This document shows, in pieces, positions 17,455-24,708 of a stretch of DNA of 64,000 nt. Below the pieces are notes generated by a model, which saw nothing but the letters and a program-made list of their open reading frames with translations, was not told the DNA's origin and made no database searches. Positions within the stretch are counted from its first letter, which is position 1; each line of letters starts with the position of its first letter. Origin of the DNA: Paenibacillus sediminis (lineage in GTDB: Bacteria; Bacillota; Bacilli; Paenibacillales; Paenibacillaceae); contig NZ_JAGGKP010000005.1 of the NCBI RefSeq assembly GCF_017873765.1, positions 1 to 64,000 of the forward strand, written 5' to 3'. Both the position numbers and the translations under genes were made by a program.

Positions 17455-17479
17455 GGAAGGTGCGAAATCAGCACCTTCT
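17455..17479. terminator. Hairpin after the sensor kinase gene
   Basis: GAAGGTGC / GCACCTTC stem around GAAATCA without a good T-run. It lies between convergent genes, so it may stop both only weakly. Confidence 0.5.
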
Positions 17480-17498
17480 CACCCCAATCCATTAAAGT

Positions 17499-17741
17499 TT
17501 ACCAATAAGAAAGAAGGGTAACGTCAGATTTTTTGATGACTTCAGTAGGTGCCTGCGGGATGATGAGATACAATTGATTGTTTTTCTCTTCGACCGTTTT
17601 TATGTCTAATTGATCAGGCAGTGTAACGTTGAAAGCCTCTTGAATAGCTGCTTTCGGATTCGAGAGAAGCTCTTGTTTAAAAGATGGATCCTCCCATGCT
17701 TTTTCAATAATTTGCTTCCTAAGAATGGCTTCTGCTGACAT
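17499..17741 (-). CDS. NHLP-leader-type RiPP precursor peptide with C-terminal Tyr-Trp
   Basis: 80 residues from the ATG at 17741 (AAAGGGTG six bases upstream; a GTG three codons earlier is too near the ribosome site). Residues 4-62 match the nitrile-hydratase-like leader (NHLP) pattern: an Ile/Ala-rich helix, WEDPSFKQELLSNPKAAIQEA, a TLPDQLDIKTVEE turn and a closing LYLIIPQ strand. The last residues, about 63-80, make a short core ending in KKSDVTLLSYW. There is no Gly-Gly cleavage site and no Cys. It is the last gene of an operon with a class I isoprenoid enzyme and a methyltransferase. That set and the terminal Trp recall ComX, whose Trp is prenylated by ComQ. The product is unknown. Confidence 0.8.
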   Translation of the reverse strand: MSAEAILRKQIIEKAWEDPSFKQELLSNPKAAIQEAFNVTLPDQLDIKTVEEKNNQLYLIIPQAPTEVIKKSDVTLLSYW

Positions 17742-17810
17742 TGAAATCACCCTTTCTTATATGGATAAAAATACCAAACAAATTGTAGCATGTATTTAAT
17801 TTAAAATCTA

Positions 17811-18746
17811 CTAAATTTTGTTGGATTTCGACAAATAATAGTGTAATCCACCTTCTAATAATTGAGTCCTCTCCTCATCAATACGCTCTGCCTCTTGTTG
17901 CAATTGCTGGCATAAAAGCTGATGAAAGGCCTCCAAATAAGGGATGTTTACTTGCATTTTCTCTATGTATTTATGGTTGCCTGCAGCCATTTCGGCATAA
18001 GGGTTCATTATTCCTTTGAGGTAAAGCGCTTGATTAACGACTTCCTCTGTAATCTGCCCGGGAGCGATCTGATAGGTTGAAGAGATTAACGAGATTAAGC
18101 AGTTATAGCTTCCTTGCAGTAAGTCCTCGGACCAATCGACGAAATCATCCATCATTTGTAACGTTAGCAGTACCCGGTCTACCATACTCGAGACAACGGA
18201 TATGAGCTCAGCTTGTCCATTAAGCAATAATGCAGCTGTACTGGCTAATTTCAAGGGTCCTGCTTTCTTTGCGATCATAGCGGCATGATGATAGAAGTAG
18301 TCAGCGTCATTTTCGTGAACAACCGTCAAAGTCCATTCCGTTATATACGTTCTAAAATAAGACCATAACGGTGAATCCGAAGGGAAGTGCTCTCTATACA
18401 TTTCGAGGAATTCCACATAAAATAAATTGGCTAATGCGAGCTGTTCTTTCCATTCTTCAGGAGCAGTATCCATCAGATCATCCTGTACGAAGAAATAGAG
18501 CATGACGAACACATTCGCTAAAGAGAGTTTACGGCACAACTCGGGGGAAGTATGAGTGAGATCTTTCACCCAGAAAGGCAGCAAGTAACAGATGTAATTC
18601 TTCGCACTATCTTTCCGAAAAGGATGAAACCCCTGTAAATATTGCAGACCGCGTTCATGAAGTGGAGCGGGAAATCGCGAGATGACTGCTTCACATTCTT
18701 CAAAAACAACGGACAGTTCGGATTCGAACTCTTTGAACCAATTCAT
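17811..18746 (-). CDS. Class I isoprenoid biosynthesis enzyme, ComQ-like or terpene-synthase-like
   Basis: All-alpha protein of 311 residues. It has the aspartate-rich motif QDDLMD (Asp89, Asp90, Asp93) and a second one, MMDDFVDWSED (Asp200, Asp201, Asp204), placed as in class I prenyl synthases, where they bind Mg-diphosphate. It lacks the GKRxRP segment of ordinary chain-elongating polyprenyl synthases, so it is more likely a peptide prenyltransferase of the ComQ kind or a terpene cyclase. The start 4 bp after the methyltransferase stop, with AGGTGA in front, is preferred to a longer ORF that runs over that gene. Substrate and acceptor are inferred only from the neighbouring precursor peptide. 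Confidence 0.72.
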   Translation of the reverse strand: MNWFKEFESELSVVFEECEAVISRFPAPLHERGLQYLQGFHPFRKDSAKNYICYLLPFWVKDLTHTSPELCRKLSLANVFVMLYFFVQDDLMDTAPEEWKEQLALANLFYVEFLEMYREHFPSDSPLWSYFRTYITEWTLTVVHENDADYFYHHAAMIAKKAGPLKLASTAALLLNGQAELISVVSSMVDRVLLTLQMMDDFVDWSEDLLQGSYNCLISLISSTYQIAPGQITEEVVNQALYLKGIMNPYAEMAAGNHKYIEKMQVNIPYLEAFHQLLCQQLQQEAERIDEERTQLLEGGLHYYLSKSNKI

Positions 18747-18750
18747 ACAT

Positions 18751-19515
18751 TCACCTGCCTGTCGATTGATCTTTAACAAATTCCATCGCGAACATGGGGA
18801 CTTCAAGTGTACTCTTCGGGTCGTGCAGCCATAATAACAATTCATTGTTAAGCTCTGGCAAAGCGGCTTTGTCCATGACAAGCTCTGATACTAAGGTCAT
18901 GTAGTGAAACAGCATTTGTTTCACTTCAGGTTGATTTGCGCTTACACGATAACTTTTGGTATTAGTATGATGAAATCCGCAGTGAGTAAACTCCAGATGA
19001 AGTGCTTCCTTTATTGGCAACAGCCTATGCTGCTCTATGTTCTGCCGAGACTTGTTGTAAAGCGCAGTAAACAGAGGAAGGTTCTCTTCGTATTTCATAA
19101 GCTCATCGTCCACTTCAATGATAACGACTTGGGTCCCATCTTGGGTATGGTCGTAGAGCCACTTTATGAGATGAGATCGATCTGCAATATGCTCAATAAC
19201 CAGCCGTGCAATAATGAAATCGTAACGCTCCTGATCTGGCAGCTGCTCGTAGCTGTATGGGTAGAGGGTCATACGTTCATTTTGCCTAATGACTGCTCTT
19301 TGAAATATTGGTTCATTGATTTCGATTCCTGTGAATTTATGAAATGGAAAGTGTTGCTGCAGTTTAGCTAAATAGGATGCATTCCCACAGCCAATATCAA
19401 GCACATTGCTGGCTTTGTCATGGAGTGAACTATAGAGCAGCTTTTTTTCGATTTCGAAAAAAAGTTCTGTTGTAACGATCAACATTTCATCAAAAACATC
19501 CGTTTTTGTTCTCAT
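18751..19515 (-). CDS. Class I SAM-dependent methyltransferase
   Basis: 254 residues with a Rossmann methyltransferase core: motif I VLDIGCGNASYLAKL (about 38-52), acidic ribose contact TGIEINEP, motif post-II around YSYEQLP, and IIARLVIEHI as motif III/IV. AAAGGGGA stands before the ATG. It is the first gene of the operon methyltransferase-isoprenoid enzyme-NHLP peptide, with 4 bp between the first two genes. It could methylate the peptide or a prenyl diphosphate, or act on an unrelated small molecule. Confidence 0.82.
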   Translation of the reverse strand: MRTKTDVFDEMLIVTTELFFEIEKKLLYSSLHDKASNVLDIGCGNASYLAKLQQHFPFHKFTGIEINEPIFQRAVIRQNERMTLYPYSYEQLPDQERYDFIIARLVIEHIADRSHLIKWLYDHTQDGTQVVIIEVDDELMKYEENLPLFTALYNKSRQNIEQHRLLPIKEALHLEFTHCGFHHTNTKSYRVSANQPEVKQMLFHYMTLVSELVMDKAALPELNNELLLWLHDPKSTLEVPMFAMEFVKDQSTGR

Positions 19516-19684
19516 GACCGTCCCCTTTAATGGATTAATAGGAAATTATTGCACTTTATACTAGAAGTCTACAATATTCGCAGTAAAAATCAAGACAATA
19601 TATGGCATCATGATGTTAGCCCGTACCTGTTTCTAATAATCCGCATAGTATGTGTATAGCTTTATAGGAAAGGAGGAACTAAGA

Positions 19685-19837
19685 ATGGGTGGAGTTGTAG
19701 GCGGTGCTGGATACGGTCATCATGGATTTGGTGGATTAGGAACTTCAACTGGTACTATTTTAGTTCTCTTTATTCTTTTAGTCATTATTACCCGTACTTT
19801 CTTTGGCTTTGGAGGCTACGGAGCGGGAGTATATTAA
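19685..19837 (+). CDS. YjcZ-family small sporulation membrane protein
   Basis: 50 residues: a Gly/His-rich N-terminus (GGVVGGAGYGHHGFGG), one hydrophobic segment (TILVLFILLVIITRTFF) and a Gly/Tyr tail. This is the pattern of the tiny TM proteins of the YjcZ family found in Bacillales spores. AAAGGAGG precedes the ATG; an upstream in-frame start at 19652 would read through that site and is rejected. Confidence 0.85.
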   Translation: MGGVVGGAGYGHHGFGGLGTSTGTILVLFILLVIITRTFFGFGGYGAGVY

Positions 19838-19851
19838 CTAGAAAATGAAGG

Positions 19852-19885
19852 AGCCAGGGAATTTCCCTGGCTTTCTTTATTTTTT
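19852..19885 (+). terminator. Terminator of the YjcZ-family gene
   Basis: AGCCAGGG / CCCTGGCT stem around AATTT followed by TTCTTTATTTTTT. It abuts the end of the convergent ABC gene. Confidence 0.88.
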
Positions 19886-21704
19886 ATAATGCCGAATGAC
19901 TTAGCTTAAATGCATGATTGTACAGATTCTCATAATACCCATGAAGGGATAATAACTGATGATGGGTACCTTGCTCGACAATTTGCCCATCCTTCATCAC
20001 GATAATACGGTCTGCGTGCATAACGGTAGAGAGGCGGTGAGCAATGACGATTGTTGTTCGACCTGCAGCTACGGAATTGAGCGCATGCTGTACGAGCTGC
20101 TCAGTATGCGAATCGAGGTTCGCTGTAGCTTCATCAAGAATAAGTATTTTTGGCTGGAAAACAACAATTCTGGCAAAGGAGATAAGCTGACGCTCACCCG
20201 CAGATAAGCCGCTTCCACGCTCAGTCAGCAGTGTGTCGTATTGGTCCCTAAGCCGCATAATCATGGAATGAGCACCTACAAATTGGCATGCTTCTATAAC
20301 TTGCTCACGGGTAATATCTTCGCGGAATAGCCGAACATTATCGATAATGGAACCCGAGAACATGTACGGATCTTGTTGAACGAGTCCGATAATTCGGTGA
20401 AGTGAATTTTGCGGTATATGCCGTATATCTACACCATCAATAAGAATGCGCCCGCTTCGCACATCGTAGAAACGATTCAGGAGCGATATCATTGTGCTTT
20501 TGCCTGCACCTGTCGTACCTACAACACCGACCATTTCCCCTGGCTCGATATGAAGATTAAGACGTGGAATAATGATTTCGTTGTCCTGGTACCCAAACGA
20601 TACATCATAGAAATCGATCTGACCGCGCACCTGTTCTGTAGTTAACAGGATTGCTTGATCTGGAGCAGCGTCTGCTACATTTGATTTATTGCTCATAATT
20701 TTCCAGATGCGTTCCATGGATACAGTTGTCGATTGAAATGTATTCCACTGCATCGTAATTTGGTTGATTGGCTGGAAAAATTGACGGATATAACTAATGA
20801 ATGCATACAAAACACCAACTTCGACTTGTCTGTTTAGGACGGCTAAGCCGCCAAGCCATACCATGAGAACGAGAGCTAAATTTCCAAGCACATCAAACGT
20901 TCGGTTAAAAAGAACATGTGCGCGAATCTCACGTTTGTTGGCTTGCCAGTAGCTTTCATTGTGCTCAGTAAACCGTCCGTATTGCTCCTTCTCCTGACGG
21001 AATGCTTGAATAAGCCCCATGCCGGATACATTCTCAGCAATAAATCCAATGAGCCGGGATAAACGGCTTCTAGCCAGCTGATAATTTCTTCGTAAATATT
21101 TGCGAAATATAGCGGCGATGAATATAATGATCGGAACTACGGACAGGGAGAACCAAGCAAGTGTAACATCCAGTTTGAACATGAAAAAAATAATGAGCAA
21201 CAGAGTCATACCGTCACGAATAATGCTCATTAACACTTGAGTGAAAAATTGACTGATCGTCTCTGTGTCACTGGATACATTGGTGACGAGACTGCCGCTA
21301 TGATGGCGGTCAAAGAACGGCATTGACATTCGTGTGATATGACTGAATAAGTCTTTGCGAATGCGTGCAATGATGTTCTGTCCGGCAAATTGAAGAAGAT
21401 TGTTTTGTACATAAGTGAACAGAAAACTGACTAATGATAATAGCGTATAGATAACAGCAATGATGACCAGAAAGCGAATATCTGTGTTCTGTACGGCAAG
21501 ATGATCGTCAATGGTGATCTTCACAAGATACGGCTGCAGCAAATCGGCAGAGATCGCCAGTATCGTACATAATGCAATAGCGGCAAACGTTTTGCGATGG
21601 GGTTTGGCATACTGCAAAGTCGCTTTGAATGCAGCGAATCGGTTAAGCTCCTGTTCTTCTTCCGGCTTCTTGGGACGAACGTCTGATGAAAGCTGACTAG
21701 ACAT
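19884..21704 (-). CDS. ABC multidrug exporter half, YheH/BmrD-like
   Basis: Half-transporter of 606 residues: six membrane segments (about residues 25-310) and an ATPase domain with Walker A GTTGAGKST, signature LSAGERQ and a canonical Walker B LILDEATANLD. The start at 21704 overlaps the upstream ABC gene by 8 bp and has GGAGGGG; a longer ORF reading into that gene is rejected. Together they form a heterodimer like BmrCD or TM287/288 in which this subunit carries the catalytic glutamate. Export of drugs is the default guess. It is not obviously linked to the peptide operon, which lies beyond the YjcZ gene. Confidence 0.88.
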   Translation of the reverse strand: MSSQLSSDVRPKKPEEEQELNRFAAFKATLQYAKPHRKTFAAIALCTILAISADLLQPYLVKITIDDHLAVQNTDIRFLVIIAVIYTLLSLVSFLFTYVQNNLLQFAGQNIIARIRKDLFSHITRMSMPFFDRHHSGSLVTNVSSDTETISQFFTQVLMSIIRDGMTLLLIIFFMFKLDVTLAWFSLSVVPIIIFIAAIFRKYLRRNYQLARSRLSRLIGFIAENVSGMGLIQAFRQEKEQYGRFTEHNESYWQANKREIRAHVLFNRTFDVLGNLALVLMVWLGGLAVLNRQVEVGVLYAFISYIRQFFQPINQITMQWNTFQSTTVSMERIWKIMSNKSNVADAAPDQAILLTTEQVRGQIDFYDVSFGYQDNEIIIPRLNLHIEPGEMVGVVGTTGAGKSTMISLLNRFYDVRSGRILIDGVDIRHIPQNSLHRIIGLVQQDPYMFSGSIIDNVRLFREDITREQVIEACQFVGAHSMIMRLRDQYDTLLTERGSGLSAGERQLISFARIVVFQPKILILDEATANLDSHTEQLVQHALNSVAAGRTTIVIAHRLSTVMHADRIIVMKDGQIVEQGTHHQLLSLHGYYENLYNHAFKLSHSAL

Positions 21705-23439
21705 GCTGTAACCCCTCCTCCTGAATCTGATGCAGAGATGCATAGATGCCGCCTGCTGCGAGCAGTTGTTCATGAGTTCCGCGCTGCACGATTTGTCCTT
21801 GATCGAGCACGATGATCTCATCTGCATGTCTGACTGCACTAATCCGATGAGAAATAATGATCGTCGTTTTACCTTTTCGTTCCTGACGTAAACGAGTGAT
21901 GATATTCGTTTCAGTTACGGCATCAACTGCGCTCATACTGTCATCCAATATAAGCAGAGACGCCTTCTTCATAAGTCCGCGAGCCAAGCTGGTCCGTTGC
22001 CGTTGTCCTCCGGACAATGTAAGCCCACGTTCTCCTAATTTGGTCTCAAATTGATTCGGGAAAGACGCAATACTGTCGTAAATCATCGCTTGCCTTGCAG
22101 CGGCTTCGACTTCGCTCATCGGAGCTTCTCTGTTGCTGAACGCAATATTATCGCGAATCGTTGTGCTGAATAAGAACCCGCCCTGCGGGACGTAAGCGAT
22201 GGATTGCCGCAGACTGTCTAATGAAATATTTAAAATATCTGTTCCGTTGATCCGAATTGAGCCAGAAGCTGGATTATATACACGCAGAAGAAGTTTAACC
22301 AATGTTGTTTTGCCGCTGCCTGTTTTACCGACAATGCCTATCGTTCTACCTGCCTGAATGTGCAAATGAATGTCACGAAGAACATTGTTGTCCGTATTTG
22401 GGTATGCAAAATTCAAATGTTCAATACGAATTTCCTTAATATGATTCAAAGGAAGCGCATCATCACTGTCTCCTACATCTGGAACTTCAGCAAGCAACCG
22501 GTTTACTCGTTCTAGGGAAGCTCGGGATCGCTGCATCATATTAATTACGTTACCGATCTGCTGAAGTGGTCCCATAATAATGCGTAAGTATAAAGTTAAT
22601 GCGACGAAATTTCCTAAGGTAATCCGGTGAGTTAACGTCATATATCCTCCTACAAGCAAGGAGATAACCAAAGATATGGAGCCAAGGAACGGAAGAAGAG
22701 CTTGGAACAAACTCGACATGCGTACTAATTTTAATTGTGAGTCGCGAATGTCATCTACGGTCTGACCGAACCGAGTTTGTGCAATATTTTCCATGGCAAA
22801 TGTCTTGGTTACTCGAATACCGCCAAGCTGTTCCTCTGCCGATTCTGTCATCGTGGCAAGCGCCTCTTGTACTTTCATCGAACGTTTCTTAATTTGAGGT
22901 CCGAAGTAGACAACAAGAAATGGAATAATGACAAGCGGACATACAGAGATGACCAGCAAAGAAATGGGGATACCGCTAATCAGCATCATGACGATACAGG
23001 ATATTAGTAAAAATACGGCGTTCGTTGTCTGGTTTACACCATTTGATATGGATTCGCGAACCGATGTTACATCATTCATAACGTAGCTTAACAGCTTTCC
23101 AGTTCCTTGCTTGGAATAATAGCTCTCGCTCAGCGTTGTGAATTTGTAGAAAATTTGTTGCCTTGTTGTATATTCGAACTTCCTGCCGAGTCTCATTACG
23201 GTATATTGACCGATACCAAACAGGGCTGCATAGGAAATGGTAATGAATAATAGTAGCAGGCTGTAGTGTAAAATGGAGCTATGAGTAATGGTGCCTTGCT
23301 GGAGTTCATCCATAAACTGTCCGAGTACTCTTGGCAGTGCCGATTGGTCAACGTTAGAAGTGATGATGAGTGCAATGGCTAACACATAGTAAGGTATATG
23401 AGCTCTAACGTAATCTTTTAACAATTGATAATCATTCAA
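21697..23439 (-). CDS. ABC multidrug exporter half with degenerate ATP site, YheI/BmrC-like
   Basis: Half-transporter of about 580 residues: six membrane segments, then Walker A GKTGSGKTT, signature LSGGQRQ, and Walker B LLILDDSMSAVD, where Asp replaces the catalytic Glu. That replacement is typical of YheI/BmrC-type subunits. The likely start is TTG at 23439 with AAGGGAGA eight bases upstream; an ATG at 23475 has no ribosome site. First gene of the two-gene exporter operon. Confidence 0.88.
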   Translation of the reverse strand: MNDYQLLKDYVRAHIPYYVLAIALIITSNVDQSALPRVLGQFMDELQQGTITHSSILHYSLLLLFITISYAALFGIGQYTVMRLGRKFEYTTRQQIFYKFTTLSESYYSKQGTGKLLSYVMNDVTSVRESISNGVNQTTNAVFLLISCIVMMLISGIPISLLVISVCPLVIIPFLVVYFGPQIKKRSMKVQEALATMTESAEEQLGGIRVTKTFAMENIAQTRFGQTVDDIRDSQLKLVRMSSLFQALLPFLGSISLVISLLVGGYMTLTHRITLGNFVALTLYLRIIMGPLQQIGNVINMMQRSRASLERVNRLLAEVPDVGDSDDALPLNHIKEIRIEHLNFAYPNTDNNVLRDIHLHIQAGRTIGIVGKTGSGKTTLVKLLLRVYNPASGSIRINGTDILNISLDSLRQSIAYVPQGGFLFSTTIRDNIAFSNREAPMSEVEAAARQAMIYDSIASFPNQFETKLGERGLTLSGGQRQRTSLARGLMKKASLLILDDSMSAVDAVTETNIITRLRQERKGKTTIIISHRISAVRHADEIIVLDQGQIVQRGTHEQLLAAGGIYASLHQIQEEGLQHV

Positions 23440-23564
23440 ACTTTCATCTCCCTTGAATGTATACAAGCCTTCCATATTTTATTCATTTTATTATAGCCCA
23501 CTTAATATGGTACATTATTAAAGGAATAAGCTCCATAGCTATTGTACGAACGGAGGAATCAAGA

Positions 23565-23972
23565 ATGGAAGAAGATTATAAAGTTAAGCTGAAAGAGCAA
23601 AAAGTATTATTTAATCAGCTTGGTATTAAGCTGGATGCTTTGACGATTCATGAGAAGGATTTTTCCGTGAAAATGCGCGGCTACGATAAAGAAGAGGTCG
23701 ATCGTTTTTTAGATGAAATTATTGAGGACTATGAGCATTTCTATACGGTTATAACCGATCTGCTCAATTCCTATAAAGATTTACAGCGTCGCAATTCATG
23801 GGCTGAGGAAAGAAATGCTAAGCTAGAGAGAGATGCAGCAATGATCGAGAAAGCCAAATTGAATGCTGATCAAATGGTTGATCGCAGAGTTGTTGAAGAA
23901 GCGGTGAAGCAAGTTGAACGAAGCCTGGATCAATTGAAAATACGTATTGCAGCAGGACCAGATTATTATTAA
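23565..23972 (+). CDS. DivIVA-domain protein
   Basis: 135-residue coiled-coil protein. Residues 15-60 match the DivIVA/GpsB N-terminal membrane-binding domain (LDALTIHEKDFSVKMRGYDKEEVDRFLDEI); helices follow. Length lies between GpsB and DivIVA. It probably binds curved membrane at septa or poles. GGAGG precedes the ATG at 23565; the longer upstream ORF has no ribosome site. It is divergent from the ABC exporter operon and far from any division cluster. Confidence 0.82.
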   Translation: MEEDYKVKLKEQKVLFNQLGIKLDALTIHEKDFSVKMRGYDKEEVDRFLDEIIEDYEHFYTVITDLLNSYKDLQRRNSWAEERNAKLERDAAMIEKAKLNADQMVDRRVVEEAVKQVERSLDQLKIRIAAGPDYY

Positions 23973-23987
23973 TCAATCTTTTGGATA

Positions 23988-24046
23988 AAGGTGTGCCTTG
24001 TAAGCCAAATCTATGATTTGGAATGACAACGAGGTACACCTTTTTT
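23988..24046 (+). terminator. Terminator of the DivIVA-domain gene
   Basis: Long hairpin: AAGGTGTGCC pairs with GGTACACCTT, and inner CCAAATC pairs with GATTTGG; TTTTTT follows. Confidence 0.8.
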
Positions 24047-24084
24047 GTATAGTATATGGATACGATGTAAATATTAATTTAGAG

Positions 24085-24113
24085 TTGTAATCAAAGTATA
24101 CGTGTGTTATTAT
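24085..24113 (+). promoter_or_regulatory. Promoter of dps
   Basis: TTGTAA, a 17-bp spacer and TATTAT, about 56 bp before the dps start codon. Confidence 0.65.
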
Positions 24114-24124
24114 TAAATCAGGAT

Positions 24125-24139
24125 TTAGAATAAGTCTAA
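24125..24139 (+). promoter_or_regulatory. PerR-box-like site in front of dps
   Basis: TTAGAATAAGTCTAA matches 11 of 14 defined positions of the PerR box TTATAATNATTATAA and sits just after the predicted transcription start, a repressing position. PerR control of Dps/MrgA is well known in Bacillus. Confidence 0.45.
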
Positions 24140-24168
24140 ATTTAAATATAAAAATGGAGGGATTTCAG

Positions 24169-24609
24169 ATGAATCAAACATTAGAAAAAATGATGAACCA
24201 ACATATAGCTAACTGGACAGTACTCGATATGAAGCTTCACAACTATCACTGGTTTGTAAAAGGAGCCGATTTCTTTACTTTGCACAGCAAGTTCGAAGAG
24301 TTGTATAGCGAAGCTTCTGAAATTATTGACGAAGTAGCTGAACGACTGCTTGCTATTGGCGGCAAACCGATCGCTACATTGAAAGAAGTCATGCAGTATA
24401 CCACTTTGCAGGAAGCAGAGGGTCAAGCAACAGCCGAACAAATGGTTGGAGCGATTGTGAAAGACTTTGATCAATTGAAAGGCGAAATTAAAGAGGCAAT
24501 TAAAGTGTCTGATGACGATAACGATGTGGTTACAAGTGATATGTTTACAGAAATTTTAGGTAAACTCGACAAACATACATGGATGCTAAATGCTCTGCTT
24601 GGTAAATGA
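24169..24609 (+). CDS. dps: Dps/MrgA-family DNA-binding ferritin-like protein
   Basis: 146 residues. The ferroxidase ligands are visible: NWTVLDMKLHNYHWFVKG with the paired His residues, then LHSKFEELYSEASEIIDEVAERLL with the conserved Glu/Asp. Dps dodecamers oxidise and store iron and bind DNA, protecting cells from peroxide and during stationary phase. GGAGGG stands before the ATG at 24169. A PerR-like box follows its promoter. Single-gene unit. Confidence 0.93.
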   Translation: MNQTLEKMMNQHIANWTVLDMKLHNYHWFVKGADFFTLHSKFEELYSEASEIIDEVAERLLAIGGKPIATLKEVMQYTTLQEAEGQATAEQMVGAIVKDFDQLKGEIKEAIKVSDDDNDVVTSDMFTEILGKLDKHTWMLNALLGK

Positions 24610-24640
24610 GAGCAGAGGGAAGGGAACTCGCCCTCTAATT

Positions 24641-24681
24641 ATAAAACAGCCAGTGCGTAAAATAGCACTTGGCTGTTTTAT
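24641..24681. terminator. Bidirectional terminator between dps and the M3 peptidase gene
   Basis: ATAAAACAGCCA / TGGCTGTTTTAT outer stem with an inner GTGC/GCAC, serving the convergent genes. Confidence 0.88.
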
Positions 24682-24708
24682 GGTTGTCATTTCCATTTGC
24701 GAATGATT

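Noticed and set aside
19884..23439. ABC genes as dedicated exporter of the NHLP peptide
   Set aside because: No peptidase domain, a separate operon beyond the YjcZ gene, and a clear BmrCD-type signature.
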